Shown piece by piece: positions 25,528-35,224 of a stretch of DNA of 64,000 bases (its first letter is position 1; each line of letters begins with the position of its first letter). The position numbers and the translations under genes are program-made. The DNA is from Caballeronia sordidicola (GTDB lineage Bacteria; Pseudomonadota; Gammaproteobacteria; Burkholderiales; Burkholderiaceae): assembly GCF_000729995.1 (NCBI RefSeq), contig NZ_JNFG01000025.1, positions 31,193-95,192 of the forward strand, given 5' to 3'. Below the pieces are notes generated by a model. It saw only the letters and a program-made list of their open reading frames with translations. It ran no database searches and was not told the DNA's origin.

Positions 25528-25788
25528 ATGGCACACAAAAAAGCAGGCGGGTCATCCCGCAATGGTCGCGACTCTGAATCAAAGCGCCTCGGCGTGAAGG
25601 TTTACGGCGGCCAGGCAATCAACGCAGGCGGCATCATCGTGCGTCAGCGCGGTACGCGCATGCACCCGGGCGATAACGTCGGCATGGGCAAGGATCACAC
25701 CTTGTTCGCGCTGACCGACGGCCACGTCACGTTTTCGACGAAGGGCGCAGCAAAGAAGCATCTGGTCAACGTAGTCCCGGCTGCCTAA
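25528..25788 (+). CDS. rpmA: 50S ribosomal protein L27
   Basis: An 86-residue protein with the L27 N-terminal tail MAHKKAGGSSRNGRDSESKR, which reaches toward the peptidyl-transferase centre, and the G-rich core GGIIVRQRGTRMHPGDNVG. A clear AAGGAG ribosome binding site lies in front. It is followed by a strong terminator, so obgE is probably also served by its own promoter or by read-through. Confidence 0.98.
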   Translation: MAHKKAGGSSRNGRDSESKRLGVKVYGGQAINAGGIIVRQRGTRMHPGDNVGMGKDHTLFALTDGHVTFSTKGAAKKHLVNVVPAA

Positions 25789-25820
25789 GGTTTATCAAGG
25801 CACGGGCTTCAGGACCGGAA

Positions 25821-25852
25821 AAGGCCCCGCGAAGTTCGCGGGGCCTTTTTTT
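25821..25852 (+). terminator. Rho-independent terminator after rpmA
   Basis: An 11-base stem (AAGGCCCCGCG with its complement), five-base loop and T7 tract, 33 bases after the L27 stop codon. Confidence 0.92.
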
Positions 25853-26008
25853 ATTGGCCGGTCTTCTTGACGCGGCCAAGCAGTGACATATATCGAATGG
25901 CCTAGTGGCTGGCATCGGCCGGTCGCGGCAGAATAGGGCGTCGGCTGGAGTTGGCTTTTTCAGGGCTTGCTCCAGTCCCCCGCAAAGTAAAACGGGACGG
26001 AGCAACTC

Positions 26009-27139
26009 ATGAAGTTCATTGACGAAGCGAGAATTGAAGTCATCGCCGGCGACGGAGGGGATGGCAGCGCGTCGATGCGGCGCGAGAAGTTCGTCCCGTT
26101 CGGTGGACCGGACGGCGGCGACGGCGGCCGGGGCGGCAGCGTGTATGCGGTTGCGGATCGCAACATCAATACGCTGATCGACTACCGGTACGCGAAGAAA
26201 CACCAGGCCCGTAACGGCGAAAACGGCCGCGGCGCGGACTGCTACGGCAAGGGCGGCGACGACATCATCTTGCGCATGCCAGTCGGTACGATCATCGCGG
26301 ACACGGAAACGGGCGAGTTGATCGCGGATCTGACCGAGCACAACCAGAGCGTGCTGATCGCTCACGGCGGCGCGGGCGGTCTCGGCAACCTGCACTTCAA
26401 GTCGAGTACGAACCGCGCGCCGCGCCAGAAGACGGAAGGCAAGCCCGGCGACCGGCGCATGCTGCGCCTCGAGCTGAAAGTACTCGCCGACGTCGGTTTG
26501 CTCGGCATGCCGAACGCGGGCAAGTCCACGTTCATCACGGCAGTGTCGAACGCGCGGCCGAAAATTGCCGACTATCCGTTCACCACGCTCGCGCCGAACC
26601 TTGGCGTGGTGCGTGTGGGACCGGAAAAGAGCTTCGTGATTGCGGATATTCCTGGCTTGATCGAAGGCGCGGCGGAAGGCGCAGGCCTCGGTCACCGGTT
26701 CCTCCGGCACCTGCAGCGCACCGGCGTGCTGCTGCATCTCGTCGATCTGGCCCCGTTCGATGACGCCGTCGATCCCGTCGTGGAAGCGCGCGCGATCGTC
26801 AACGAATTGCGCAAATATGACGAGGCGCTGTATGAAAAACCGCGCTGGCTCGTGCTGAACAAGCTCGACATGGTGCCGGACGAAGACCGTAAATCGCGCG
26901 TGGCGGACTTCATCAAGCGTTATGAGTGGGATGGTCCGGTGTTCGAAATCTCGGCGCTGACGGGGCAGGGTTGCGAAAGTCTCACGTACGCCATCTTTGA
27001 TTACATCTCGAAGAATTCAGATGCTTCGCGGGCAGCGGAAGCCGAAGATCTCGCCGCGGACGTCCGTTTCCGCGACGAGCCCGCCGTCGTAGCGCCACAG
27101 CCCGCGCCGGAGATCGACGAAGACGAAGACGAAGCGTAA
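26009..27139 (+). CDS. obgE: Obg-family GTPase
   Basis: A 376-residue essential GTPase linked to 50S ribosome assembly and stress control. The glycine-rich Obg domain fills residues 1-158 (FGGPDGGDGGRGGSV and similar), and the G domain follows with G1 GMPNAGKS (166-173), DIPGLIEGA (G3) and NKLD (G4). The C-terminus is an acidic tail (EIDEDEDEA). It lies in the conserved rplU-rpmA-obgE-proB order. Confidence 0.97.
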   Translation: MKFIDEARIEVIAGDGGDGSASMRREKFVPFGGPDGGDGGRGGSVYAVADRNINTLIDYRYAKKHQARNGENGRGADCYGKGGDDIILRMPVGTIIADTETGELIADLTEHNQSVLIAHGGAGGLGNLHFKSSTNRAPRQKTEGKPGDRRMLRLELKVLADVGLLGMPNAGKSTFITAVSNARPKIADYPFTTLAPNLGVVRVGPEKSFVIADIPGLIEGAAEGAGLGHRFLRHLQRTGVLLHLVDLAPFDDAVDPVVEARAIVNELRKYDEALYEKPRWLVLNKLDMVPDEDRKSRVADFIKRYEWDGPVFEISALTGQGCESLTYAIFDYISKNSDASRAAEAEDLAADVRFRDEPAVVAPQPAPEIDEDEDEA

Positions 27140-27187
27140 TAGTTTGGCCCGTGGTTATCGAAGCAAATCCGAGGAGAAATGCGTCAG

Positions 27188-28306
27188 ATGCGTTCCGTCA
27201 TAGCCGCTTCGAAGCGACTCGTAGTGAAAGTGGGATCGAGCCTGGTGACCAACGACGGGCGCGGGCTCGACCACGCGGCCATCGCGCGCTGGGCGGCACA
27301 GATTGCCGCGTTGCGCGGGCAAGGCAAGGAAGTCGTGCTGGTCAGTTCCGGTGCGATCGCCGAGGGTATTCATCGCTTGGGCTGGACGAAGCGGCCGCGT
27401 GAAATTGATGAATTGCAGGCGGCCGCCGCTGTTGGACAGATGGGCTTGGCGCAAGTCTACGAAAGCAGTTTCGGCAAGCACGGCATGCGCACTGCGCAGA
27501 TTCTCCTTACCCACGCCGATCTCGCCGACCGCGAACGCTATCTGAACGCACGCTCAACGCTGCTCACCTTGCTGCGCCTGGGTTGCGTGCCAATCATCAA
27601 TGAAAACGACACCGTCATCACCGACGAAATCAAGTTCGGCGACAACGATACGCTCGGTGCGCTGGTAGCGAACCTCATAGAAGGCGACGCGCTGATTATC
27701 CTCACCGATCAACGCGGCCTGTTTACCGCCGATCCACGCCACGATCCCACGGCCACGCTGGTCGAACAGGCCGATGCGGGCACACCCGAACTTGAGGCCA
27801 TGGCGGGCGGCGCGGGTTCGAGCCTGGGACGTGGCGGCATGCTGACGAAGATTCTCGCGGCGAAACGCGCGGCGCACAGCGGGGCCAATACGGTAATTGC
27901 GAGCGGGCGGGAGTCGGATGTCCTGACCCGGCTGGCATCGGGCGAGATGATCGGTACACAATTAATGGCGCGCACAGCCCGTATGGCGGCCCGCAAGCAA
28001 TGGATGGCCGACCATTTGCAGGTGCGTGGCCACGTGGTTATTGACGACGGTGCGGTTGAGAAGCTCACTGCGGACGGAAAAAGCTTGCTGCCAATTGGCG
28101 TGATCGATGTTCACGGCGCGTTCGAGCGTGGCGAAGTGATCGCGTGCATGAATCCGGGCGGACAGGAAGTGGCGCGCGGCATCACGAATTACAGCAGCTC
28201 TGAGGCGCGCTTGATCCAGCGTCGGCCGAGCGGTGAAATTGAGACGGTGTTGGGGTATATGCTCGAGCCTGAGCTGATTCATCGGGACAATCTGGTGCTG
28301 GCGTAA
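27188..28306 (+). CDS. proB: Glutamate 5-kinase
   Basis: A 372-residue enzyme for the first step of proline synthesis, ATP-dependent phosphorylation of glutamate. The kinase domain (about 1-260) carries LVVKVGSSLVT, LVSSGAIAEG and INENDTV; a PUA domain closes the C-terminus (about 280-360). Two start codons are possible: ATG 27179 lies only 2 bases after GAGGAG, while ATG 27188 (MRSVIAASKR) is 11 bases away and matches the family N-terminus, so the latter was chosen. It follows obgE closely. Confidence 0.95.
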   Translation: MRSVIAASKRLVVKVGSSLVTNDGRGLDHAAIARWAAQIAALRGQGKEVVLVSSGAIAEGIHRLGWTKRPREIDELQAAAAVGQMGLAQVYESSFGKHGMRTAQILLTHADLADRERYLNARSTLLTLLRLGCVPIINENDTVITDEIKFGDNDTLGALVANLIEGDALIILTDQRGLFTADPRHDPTATLVEQADAGTPELEAMAGGAGSSLGRGGMLTKILAAKRAAHSGANTVIASGRESDVLTRLASGEMIGTQLMARTARMAARKQWMADHLQVRGHVVIDDGAVEKLTADGKSLLPIGVIDVHGAFERGEVIACMNPGGQEVARGITNYSSSEARLIQRRPSGEIETVLGYMLEPELIHRDNLVLA

Positions 28307-28393
28307 GCAGCGAGGCGCCTGCCCAACAAAAAAAGTCGCCGATCTCAGTTGCACCTCAAGCTTAATGGACGGTGTGCAACGTTGCGGCGCCAG

Positions 28394-28621
28394 CTATTTT
28401 GCTCCGTGAGCGCCATTCTTTCGGCTAAACGCGGTTGTTTCTGCAGTTTTACCTACCGAATTGCCTTCCTGGCCAGCCGATATTTTGTCGGTGCTCGATG
28501 CGTCCTTATGCTCGAGGTCGCGCGACGTTAGGCCCGTGACGGCACGTGCCATACGCTGGCATGCGTATTCGGACAACAGCCTCGAGTCGAGCAGGGTCAC
28601 CGTTATTTCTCCACTTATCAC
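28394..28621 (-). CDS. Possible small protein of unknown function
   Basis: A 75-codon frame (GTG start) encoding a hydrophilic peptide with TLLDSRLLSEYACQRMARAV near the N-terminus and a Lys/Ser/Thr-rich tail. A second GTG at 28600 has a better-spaced GGAG in front. No family is recognised and no codon-bias test could be run, so it may be chance. Confidence 0.25.
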   Translation of the reverse strand: MISGEITVTLLDSRLLSEYACQRMARAVTGLTSRDLEHKDASSTDKISAGQEGNSVGKTAETTAFSRKNGAHGAK

Positions 28622-28735
28622 GCGTTACCAAATCTTTCCCTCAAATTGTATGTGAGTGATTAATCAATCGGCGATAGTTGCGACAAATTATCTCTGTTGG
28701 GAGAAGGTTTCCTGCACCACGATGTCTTGCTCCAC

Positions 28736-28776
28736 AAAAAAGCCCGCTGACCGTCAGGTGCAGCGGGCTTTTTTCA
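28736..28776. terminator. Bidirectional terminator
   Basis: A 9-base stem (AGCCCGCTG and its complement) flanked by A6 and T6, between the convergent proB side and the CNP1-like gene; it can work in both directions. Confidence 0.88.
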
Positions 28777-28789
28777 CCAGTCTTCCGAT

Positions 28790-29344
28790 CTAGTGATAGT
28801 TCGAAACCGCAGTCCGTTTCATCTGGATGTTCGACACAATCTGCTTGGCCGACCCTGTCGGCAGCTTGTTCGAGCAGAAGTAATCTTGATACAGCGCCGC
28901 GTGGTACGCGTTCAACTCGCCGTTTTCGATGCGTCGAAAATCGTTCTCGACCGTGCGGTCCCAGTCGGTCTGGTCCTCATTAATGCTCGCATACAGGCGC
29001 CAGTTATAGTTATCGCAGCGAATGCCTTCGTAATTGACGTTGCGCGCGCCCGCCGGACTTTTCACGACAACCGTGTAGCGGATGATGCCGTCGGTTCCCA
29101 CGCTGAGCGAGTCTTTATCGATGAAAAAACTCAGCGGCGTATTGTTCGACACCGTAAATTCCAGGAGACTCGCGTCCTTTGGCAGCGGAGGCAGGGTGTC
29201 GACCTTGTTTTCGACCCAGTTCGGCTTGCGGTCCATGAGGTAGACGAACGCGCTGTCGTCCTTGTTGGTCGGCTTGGCGCTGCCGCAACCGGCAAGCACG
29301 GCAAGGGCGGCCGCGGATGCCGCGAACAATGCAATGGCTTTCAA
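28790..29344 (-). CDS. CNP1-like lipoprotein
   Basis: A 184-residue lipoprotein: signal MKAIALFAASAAALAVLAGC with lipobox Cys20, then a domain resembling the CNP1-like family (VVVKSPAGARNVNYEGIRCD, and a Cys in DYFCSNKLP). The gene between proB and rppH is conserved in Burkholderiaceae. Function unknown; it should be attached to the envelope. Confidence 0.82.
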   Translation of the reverse strand: MKAIALFAASAAALAVLAGCGSAKPTNKDDSAFVYLMDRKPNWVENKVDTLPPLPKDASLLEFTVSNNTPLSFFIDKDSLSVGTDGIIRYTVVVKSPAGARNVNYEGIRCDNYNWRLYASINEDQTDWDRTVENDFRRIENGELNAYHAALYQDYFCSNKLPTGSAKQIVSNIQMKRTAVSNYH

Positions 29345-29473
29345 TTCTTTATTTCCCGAGGTTGATGCAGAAGCGACTGCAAATCGATCGTGCTGCGTGA
29401 TTACGCCGCGATAGTCCCGCTAAGGGAGCGCGCCGGCATGTCAAACACGCAAGCCCAGCCTTTGACGCTGCAC

Positions 29474-29508
29474 GAAAAAAAGCGGCGGGCGTTGCCGCAC
29501 CGCCGCTT
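29474..29508 (-). terminator. Terminator after rppH
   Basis: On the minus strand, an AAGCGGCGG/CCGCCGCTT stem with an 11-base loop is followed by a run of seven T, 16 bases past the rppH stop. Confidence 0.85.
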
Positions 29509-29523
29509 CGAATGACACACGTC

Positions 29524-30174
29524 CTAATCCCGCAAAGGACGTTGTGCGTAGATGTGCAGCTCTTCGGTCACCGAACATTCTGCCTGAATGACACTACCGT
29601 TAGCAGAAACGGTCGCATCCTCCATGGTCATGCCCTGAATCACGCGTGGATACCGGTTGGCATGATGCGCCATCCGTTCCGCGCGCTCAGCACGCACGAC
29701 TGCGCGCCTCAGAAAGCGAGAAAGTTCCGTGAGCGCAAGCTGATATACATCCCGCTTGAACTCGATCACCGCGTCGAGCGGGACCCAATACTCATTCCAC
29801 CGCCAGGCATCGAATTCCGGATGATCCGTCGCACGCAAACAAATGTCACAGTCACGGCCCACCATGCGTAACAAAAACCAGATCTGTTTCTGTCCGCGAT
29901 AGTGTCCGCGCACCTCGCGCTTGATGAACTTATCCGGCACCTCATAACGCAGCCAGTCGCGGGTTCGACCCACGACCTTCACATGCTCCGGAAGCAAGCC
30001 GGTTTCTTCGTGTAACTCCCGATACATCGCTTGCACAGGGGTCTCACCGTACTTGATGCCCCCTTGCGGAAACTGCCAGGAATGTTCACGTAGCCGCTTG
30101 CCCCAAAACACTTCATTGTGCGCGTTCAAGAGGATGATGCCGACGTTCGGGCGAAAGCCTTCACGATCCAGCAT
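29524..30174 (-). CDS. rppH: RNA pyrophosphohydrolase
   Basis: A 216-residue Nudix enzyme that removes pyrophosphate from the 5' end of transcripts and so triggers RNase E decay. The Nudix box GGIKYGETPVQAMYRELHEETG (residues 38-59) has all invariant residues, and the N-terminal MLDREGFRPNVGIILLN matches RppH. The frame stays open upstream, but the ATG at 30174 gives the family start. The C-terminal extension of about 40 residues is Arg-rich. Divergent from proS. Confidence 0.93.
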   Translation of the reverse strand: MLDREGFRPNVGIILLNAHNEVFWGKRLREHSWQFPQGGIKYGETPVQAMYRELHEETGLLPEHVKVVGRTRDWLRYEVPDKFIKREVRGHYRGQKQIWFLLRMVGRDCDICLRATDHPEFDAWRWNEYWVPLDAVIEFKRDVYQLALTELSRFLRRAVVRAERAERMAHHANRYPRVIQGMTMEDATVSANGSVIQAECSVTEELHIYAQRPLRD

Positions 30175-30422
30175 ACAACCACCTTCGAATCCTTTAAAAT
30201 TGCTTTGATTATAAACAGATAACGGGCCTGGCGCACCGGCACGAACCCGAATCGGGATTCGTTTCGCCTGAGTGCCAGGGATGCCGGGGCGGTCGGCCAA
30301 CGCCTTACCGCATCGCTGTCCCGTCGTTCACTCGTTCACTCGTTCCGCACGTTCTGCATGTTCCGCAGGTTTGGGTCAAAAACCCATTCAATCGACGCGC
30401 TCCCGCATTGGAAAATTTTTGA

Positions 30423-32171
30423 ATGAAAGCATCCCGTTTCTTTATCGGCACCCTGAAGGAAGCTCCCACCGACGCGGAAATCGTCAGCCACCAACTCATG
30501 ATGCGTGCGGGCATGATTCGCCGCGTGGCGGGCGGTATCTATAGTTATCTGCCTATCGCCCTGCGCTCCATCCGCAAGGTTGAGGCCATCGTGCGTGAAG
30601 AAATGAACCGGGCCGGCGCGCTCGAATTGTTGATGCCCGCCGTGCAGCCGGCCGAACTCTGGCAGGAATCGGCGCGCTGGGAACAGTACGGCCCCGAGCT
30701 GCTGCGTATCAAGGATCGTCATGACCGCGACTTCGTGATCGGACCGACGCACGAAGAAGTGGTGACGGACATCGCGCGGCGCGAGATCAAGAGTTACAGG
30801 CAACTGCCGGTCAATTTCTACCAGATCCAGACCAAGTTCCGCGATGAAATCCGCCCGCGTTTCGGCGTGATGCGCGGGCGCGAATTCATCATGAAGGACG
30901 CGTATTCCTTCGATCGCGATCAGGCCGGCCTCGCCGAGTCGTACAAGAAAATGTTCGATGCCTACGTGCGAGTGTTCACGCGCATCGGCCTGGAGTTCCG
31001 CGCGGTTGCAGCCGATAACGGCTCTATCGGTGGCAGCGGCTCGCATGAATTCCACGTGATCGCCGACACCGGCGAAGACGCAATCGCGTATTGCCCGACC
31101 TCGGATTACGCCGCGAACGTGGAAGCCGCCGACGCACTGCCGCTGAACGCCACGCGTGCGGCGCCCACGGAAGAGATGAAGAAGACGGCCACGCCCGGCA
31201 AGGCGAAGTGCGAGGCGGTCGCGGAACTGCTGGACATTCCGCTGGAACGCACGATCAAGTCGATCATTCTCGCGACGGAAAACGAAGGCGCCGAGCCGAC
31301 CATCTGGCTATTGATGTTGCGCGGCGACCATTCGCTGAACGACATCAAGGCGAACAAGCAGCCGGGCCTGGCGGGTTATCGCTTTGCTACGGAAGCCGAA
31401 ATTATCGATACGTTCGGCACGCCGCCGGGTTATCTCGGCCCGATTGGCACAAAGAAGCCGATCAAGGTGATCGCGGACCGGACGGTCGCGAACATGAGCG
31501 ACTTCGTAGTCGGCTCGAATGAAGTCGACTATCACACCACCGGCGTGAACTGGGGCCGCGATCTGCCGGAACCGGTCGTGGCGGACATCCGCAACGTGCT
31601 GGCGGGCGACCCGTCGCCGGACGGCAAGGGCACGCTGGAAATCTGCCGCGGCATTGAAGTGGGCCACGTGTTCCAGCTCGGCACAAAGTACTCGGATGCC
31701 ATGGGTGCGTCGTTCCTCGATGAAAACGGCAAGCCTGCGCCCATGCAAATGGGCTGCTACGGCATTGGCATCACGCGGATTCTGGGCGCAGCGATCGAAC
31801 AGAACTTCGACGCGAAGGGCATCATCTGGCCGGAATCGATTGCGCCGTTCGAAGTCGTGTTGTGCCCGATGGGCTACGACCGCAGCGAAGCAGTTCGCGA
31901 GCAAGCCGACAAGCTCTACGCGGCGCTGCAGGCTGCGGGTATTGACGTGGTCCTGGACGATCGCGGCGAGCGCCCGGGCGTGATGTTCGCGGATTGGGAG
32001 CTGATCGGCGTGCCGCATCGGCTGGTGATTGGTGACCGCGGGCTCAAGGAAGGCAAGCTCGAGTACCAGGCACGACGCGACGCCGAAGCCACGTTGCTGC
32101 CGGTGGATGACGCTGCGAACGTCGTGATCGAGAAGGTGCGCGCTGCACTGGCACGTGGAGTGGCCCAGTAG
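30423..32171 (+). CDS. proS: Prolyl-tRNA synthetase
   Basis: A 582-residue class II synthetase of the bacterial type. The N-terminal MKASRFFIGTLKEAP, motif 2 region (KFRDEIRPRFGVMRGREFIMKD), a YbaK-like editing insertion (about residues 225-400, with TPGKAKCEAVAELL) and the C-terminal anticodon-binding domain (VVLCPMGYDRSE..., about 475-580) are in order. It charges tRNA-Pro and removes misactivated alanine. The stop overlaps or abuts the marC-like gene. Confidence 0.97.
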   Translation: MKASRFFIGTLKEAPTDAEIVSHQLMMRAGMIRRVAGGIYSYLPIALRSIRKVEAIVREEMNRAGALELLMPAVQPAELWQESARWEQYGPELLRIKDRHDRDFVIGPTHEEVVTDIARREIKSYRQLPVNFYQIQTKFRDEIRPRFGVMRGREFIMKDAYSFDRDQAGLAESYKKMFDAYVRVFTRIGLEFRAVAADNGSIGGSGSHEFHVIADTGEDAIAYCPTSDYAANVEAADALPLNATRAAPTEEMKKTATPGKAKCEAVAELLDIPLERTIKSIILATENEGAEPTIWLLMLRGDHSLNDIKANKQPGLAGYRFATEAEIIDTFGTPPGYLGPIGTKKPIKVIADRTVANMSDFVVGSNEVDYHTTGVNWGRDLPEPVVADIRNVLAGDPSPDGKGTLEICRGIEVGHVFQLGTKYSDAMGASFLDENGKPAPMQMGCYGIGITRILGAAIEQNFDAKGIIWPESIAPFEVVLCPMGYDRSEAVREQADKLYAALQAAGIDVVLDDRGERPGVMFADWELIGVPHRLVIGDRGLKEGKLEYQARRDAEATLLPVDDAANVVIEKVRAALARGVAQ

Positions 32172-32172
32172 C

Positions 32173-32784
32173 GTGCAGTACAACTTCCTCTCGGCGACGG
32201 TGCTGCTCATCCTGATCACCGATCCGCTCGGCAATATCCCGATCTTCATCAACGCGTTGCGTGGTGTAGCGAAGGAGCGGCGTCGGGTCGTGATCTTGCG
32301 GGAAGTAGCCATCGCTTTCGGGATCCTGCTGTTGTTCATGCTGGTGGGTGACCGCTTTCTTCGCGCGATGAGCCTGACGGATTTGTCGTTGCGGTTGGGC
32401 GGCGGGATCGTGTTGTTCCTGATCGCTTTGCGGATGATCTTTCCGCATCCCGATGGTCCGATGGGCGGTGATTCACGCGGCGGCGAACCACTGATCGTGC
32501 CGCTGGCTATTCCCGCGCTGGCCGGTCCGTCGGCGCTGGCAACGGTAATGCTGCTGACATCGCAGGCGCCGGGGCAGATGTGGGAATGGGTCGGTGCGCT
32601 GACAATCACCATGATGGTCTGCGCGGTCGTGCTGGTGTTGGCCGAGAAGATCCAGCATTGGCTGGGCGAACGCGCGGTCACGGCGTTCGAACGGCTGATG
32701 GGGTTGGTGCTGGTCGCGATATCGGTGGAAATGATCCTGACGGGGATACGGACCTTCGTGCATCAACTGGCTGCGAACGGCTGA
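32173..32784 (+). CDS. MarC-family integral membrane protein
   Basis: A 203-residue protein with six hydrophobic segments and the MarC signature FLSATVLLILITDPLGNIPIF at the N-terminus, plus PLAIPALAGPSALATVML in the middle. It follows proS on the same strand. The GTG at 32173, just after the proS stop, gives the family N-terminus (MQYNFLSA); GTG at 32155, which overlaps proS by 17 bases, is the alternative. The older antibiotic-resistance name is not supported by function; transport role unknown. Confidence 0.85.
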   Translation: MQYNFLSATVLLILITDPLGNIPIFINALRGVAKERRRVVILREVAIAFGILLLFMLVGDRFLRAMSLTDLSLRLGGGIVLFLIALRMIFPHPDGPMGGDSRGGEPLIVPLAIPALAGPSALATVMLLTSQAPGQMWEWVGALTITMMVCAVVLVLAEKIQHWLGERAVTAFERLMGLVLVAISVEMILTGIRTFVHQLAANG

Positions 32785-32906
32785 TGCGCCCGCGCTTGCA
32801 TGCAGCGTGCCGATCCAGACACGGTCGAGGTTTCAGTTTCCTAAGCGCTCGCAGTGGGTTTCCGGTCGAACGATATCGTTGGTAAGCGGGCTCAAAGAAG
32901 CGCACG

Positions 32907-32946
32907 TAAAAAGGCGGTTTCAACGTGAGTTGAAACCGCCTTTTGT
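32907..32946. terminator. Bidirectional terminator between marC-like gene and hpt
   Basis: A 16-base perfect stem (AAAAGGCGGTTTCAAC with its complement) and GTGA loop, with T tracts in both directions, lies between two convergent genes. Confidence 0.93.
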
Positions 32947-33063
32947 TTATGCGCCGAGCGTTACGCCGACCTCTAACCGCCCGTGTTGTCTCAGCTATCG
33001 GGCTGCCTTCCATGCCCATCGATCGAACGTGGTCGTAACGCTCGACTCACGTCCAACGACGAA

Positions 33064-33615
33064 TCACGCGCCTTCTGTCAGCGCCCGGATAGTCGGCAAA
33101 TTGCGCCAGTATCCCTTCGCGTCCATACCGCAGCCGAACACGTACCGGTCCGGCACTTCGAAGCCGCAAAAGTCCGGCCGCAGAGGTTTCGATTTATTGA
33201 TGAGCTTCTCGCACAGCACGGCCGAGAGGAATTTCTTCGCGCCCATGGCCATGATGCGGTCGCGGATGGCGGCCATGGTTTCGCCTTCATCCAGGATGTC
33301 GTCAAGCACCAGCACCACGCGATCCTTCACCGCTTCCGCCGGCGCTACGCGCCATTCCATCTTGTCGCCGCCTTTGGTCGTGTTCCGATACCGCGTCAAG
33401 TGGATGTAGTCGAACTCGAGCGGAAAGTCGAGATGCGGCAGCAGCATGCCAGTGAACACCGCCGCGCCGCCCATGACGGACAGGACGAGTGGGAACTCTT
33501 CCCCCGTGCTCGCGCCGATGGCTTTCGCCATGCTTTCTATCGACGCGGACACGTCTTGAGCCGAAACGATCTCTTCGGAGTGGCTGAAAATGTGGAGTGC
33601 TTCTTCGCGATTCAT
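33064..33615 (-). CDS. hpt: Hypoxanthine(-guanine) phosphoribosyltransferase
   Basis: A 183-residue purine salvage enzyme that joins hypoxanthine or guanine to PRPP. The PRPP-binding loop VVLVLDDILDEGETM (about residues 98-112) and FDYIHLTRYRN in the flexible-loop region are clear. Length is usual. It lies downstream of ffh on the same strand, separated by a terminator, so it has its own promoter. The base preference (hypoxanthine against guanine) cannot be settled from sequence alone. Confidence 0.88.
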   Translation of the reverse strand: MNREEALHIFSHSEEIVSAQDVSASIESMAKAIGASTGEEFPLVLSVMGGAAVFTGMLLPHLDFPLEFDYIHLTRYRNTTKGGDKMEWRVAPAEAVKDRVVLVLDDILDEGETMAAIRDRIMAMGAKKFLSAVLCEKLINKSKPLRPDFCGFEVPDRYVFGCGMDAKGYWRNLPTIRALTEGA

Positions 33616-33692
33616 AAGGGCAGGCGACGAGGGCGTAGAGCTAAAAATAGGGGAAACGAGGCGCTAAGCGCGGAGCGCGCGCCGCCACATGA

Positions 33693-33721
33693 TAAACCCG
33701 CGTTCCTTAGAGAAACGCGGG
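33693..33721 (-). terminator. Terminator after ffh
   Basis: On the minus strand, the 8-base stem CCCGCGTT/AACGCGGG is followed by TTTATC, about 34 bases past the ffh stop. Confidence 0.75.
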
Positions 33722-33754
33722 CCGTGGAAATCAAACTGACTCAAAACCGAAACT

Positions 33755-35122
33755 TCAACGCATGCCCGGCATCATGCCCTTCATGCCGCGCATCATTTTC
33801 TGCAGATTGCCGCCCTTCAGCTTTTTCATCATGCCGCGCATCTGGTCGTATTGAGCGAGCATGCGGTTGACTTCTTGGACCTGCACGCCCGCGCCCGCTG
33901 CAATACGGCGCTTGCGCTGCGCCTTGATCAGATCAGGTTTCGCGCGCTCCAAGAGCGTCATGGAATTGATGATGCCTTCCATCCGGCGCATCTGTTTTTC
34001 CGCGACACCCATGTTCGCGCCCGCCGCAGCTTGCTGGAATTGTGCCGGCAGCTTGTCCATGAGCGACGACAAACCACCCATGTTCTTCATCTGTGCAAGT
34101 TGGGCGCGGAAGTCGTTCAGGTCGAAATCGCCGCCTTTCTTGACTTTATCGGCGAGTTTTTGCGCGGCTGCGCCATCCACGCCTTTCTGCGCTTCCTCGA
34201 CCAGAGCGAGAATGTCGCCCATGCCGAGAATCCGGTTCGCCATCCGGTCCGGGTGGAAAACTTCCAGCCCGTCCAGTTTTTCGGCGACACCGACGAACTT
34301 GATCGGCTTGCCCGTCACGTGACGTACGGAAAGCGCCGCGCCGCCGCGTGAATCGCCGTCTAGCTTGGTCAGCACCACGCCGGTCAGCGGCAGCGCGTCG
34401 CTGAACGCCTTGGCGGTGTTCACGGCGTCCTGGCCGAGCATGGCGTCGACCACGAAGAGCGTTTCCGCCGGCTTCAGGATCGCGTGAAGCTCGCTGATTT
34501 CCTTCATCATCGCTTCGTCGATACCGAGCCGGCCGGCCGTATCGACGATAAGCACGTCATGGAAATGGCGTTTCGCCCAATCCACGGCCGCACGGGCGAT
34601 ATCCGCTGGCTTCTGATCCGGCTCCGACGGGAAAAAATCCGCGCCGACTTGTTCGGTCACCGTTTTCAACTGCTGAATAGCGGCCGGACGATACACGTCG
34701 ACAGACACCGTCAGCACTTTTTTCTTGTGCTTCTCGCGCAGCAGCTTGGCAAGCTTGCCCGACGTGGTGGTTTTACCCGCGCCTTGCAGGCCGGCCATCA
34801 GGATGATTGCCGGCGGCGTGACCGCTAGATTCAGCTCGACGGCCTTACCCTCGTAATCCCCGCCGATGATCGCTGTCAGCTCGCGCTGCACGACCCCGAC
34901 GAGCGCCTGACCCGGCGACAGGCTGGAAAGCACCTCTTCGCCGAGCGCTTTTTCCTTCACCTTCGCGATGAATTCGCGCACGACCGGCAACGCGACGTCG
35001 GCCTCGAGCAGCGCCAGGCGGACTTCGCGCAGCATTTCCTGCGTGTTGGCCTCGGTGAGCCGGGCTTCGCCGCGCAGCGTCTTGACGACGCGCGCCATCC
35101 GTGTAGTGAGTGTGTCGAGCAT
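33755..35122 (-). CDS. ffh: Signal recognition particle protein Ffh
   Basis: A 455-residue SRP54-type GTPase that, with 4.5S RNA, delivers nascent membrane proteins to FtsY. It has the N domain (1-85), the G domain with G1 GLQGAGKT (111-118), DTAGRLGIDE and TKLDGDSRGG, and a Met-rich M domain (about 300-455) ending in MRGMKGMMPGMR. The frame remains open upstream to about 36505, but the ATG at 35122 is the family start (MLDTLTTRMARV). Divergent from the CcsA-like gene. Confidence 0.97.
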   Translation of the reverse strand: MLDTLTTRMARVVKTLRGEARLTEANTQEMLREVRLALLEADVALPVVREFIAKVKEKALGEEVLSSLSPGQALVGVVQRELTAIIGGDYEGKAVELNLAVTPPAIILMAGLQGAGKTTTSGKLAKLLREKHKKKVLTVSVDVYRPAAIQQLKTVTEQVGADFFPSEPDQKPADIARAAVDWAKRHFHDVLIVDTAGRLGIDEAMMKEISELHAILKPAETLFVVDAMLGQDAVNTAKAFSDALPLTGVVLTKLDGDSRGGAALSVRHVTGKPIKFVGVAEKLDGLEVFHPDRMANRILGMGDILALVEEAQKGVDGAAAQKLADKVKKGGDFDLNDFRAQLAQMKNMGGLSSLMDKLPAQFQQAAAGANMGVAEKQMRRMEGIINSMTLLERAKPDLIKAQRKRRIAAGAGVQVQEVNRMLAQYDQMRGMMKKLKGGNLQKMMRGMKGMMPGMR

Positions 35123-35224
35123 GGGAGCGTGTGGGGTAACGGCGTCCGGGCGGCTCTTGCTTCCAGATGACCTGGCAAGAGGGGGAAGACGTCGCGGCTT
35201 CAGGGCCTGGTGTAAACTTCGAAC

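Larger units (their letters stand above)
28307..28789. other. Intergenic region between proB and the CNP1-like gene
   Basis: About 480 bases between two convergent genes. It holds one possible small minus-strand gene (listed separately) and a strong terminator near its right end. AT content rises between 28600 and 28700. Confidence 0.5.

Noticed and set aside
28349..28531. 60-codon plus-strand frame between proB and the CNP1-like gene
   Set aside because: No ribosome binding site and overlapped by a slightly better minus-strand frame.
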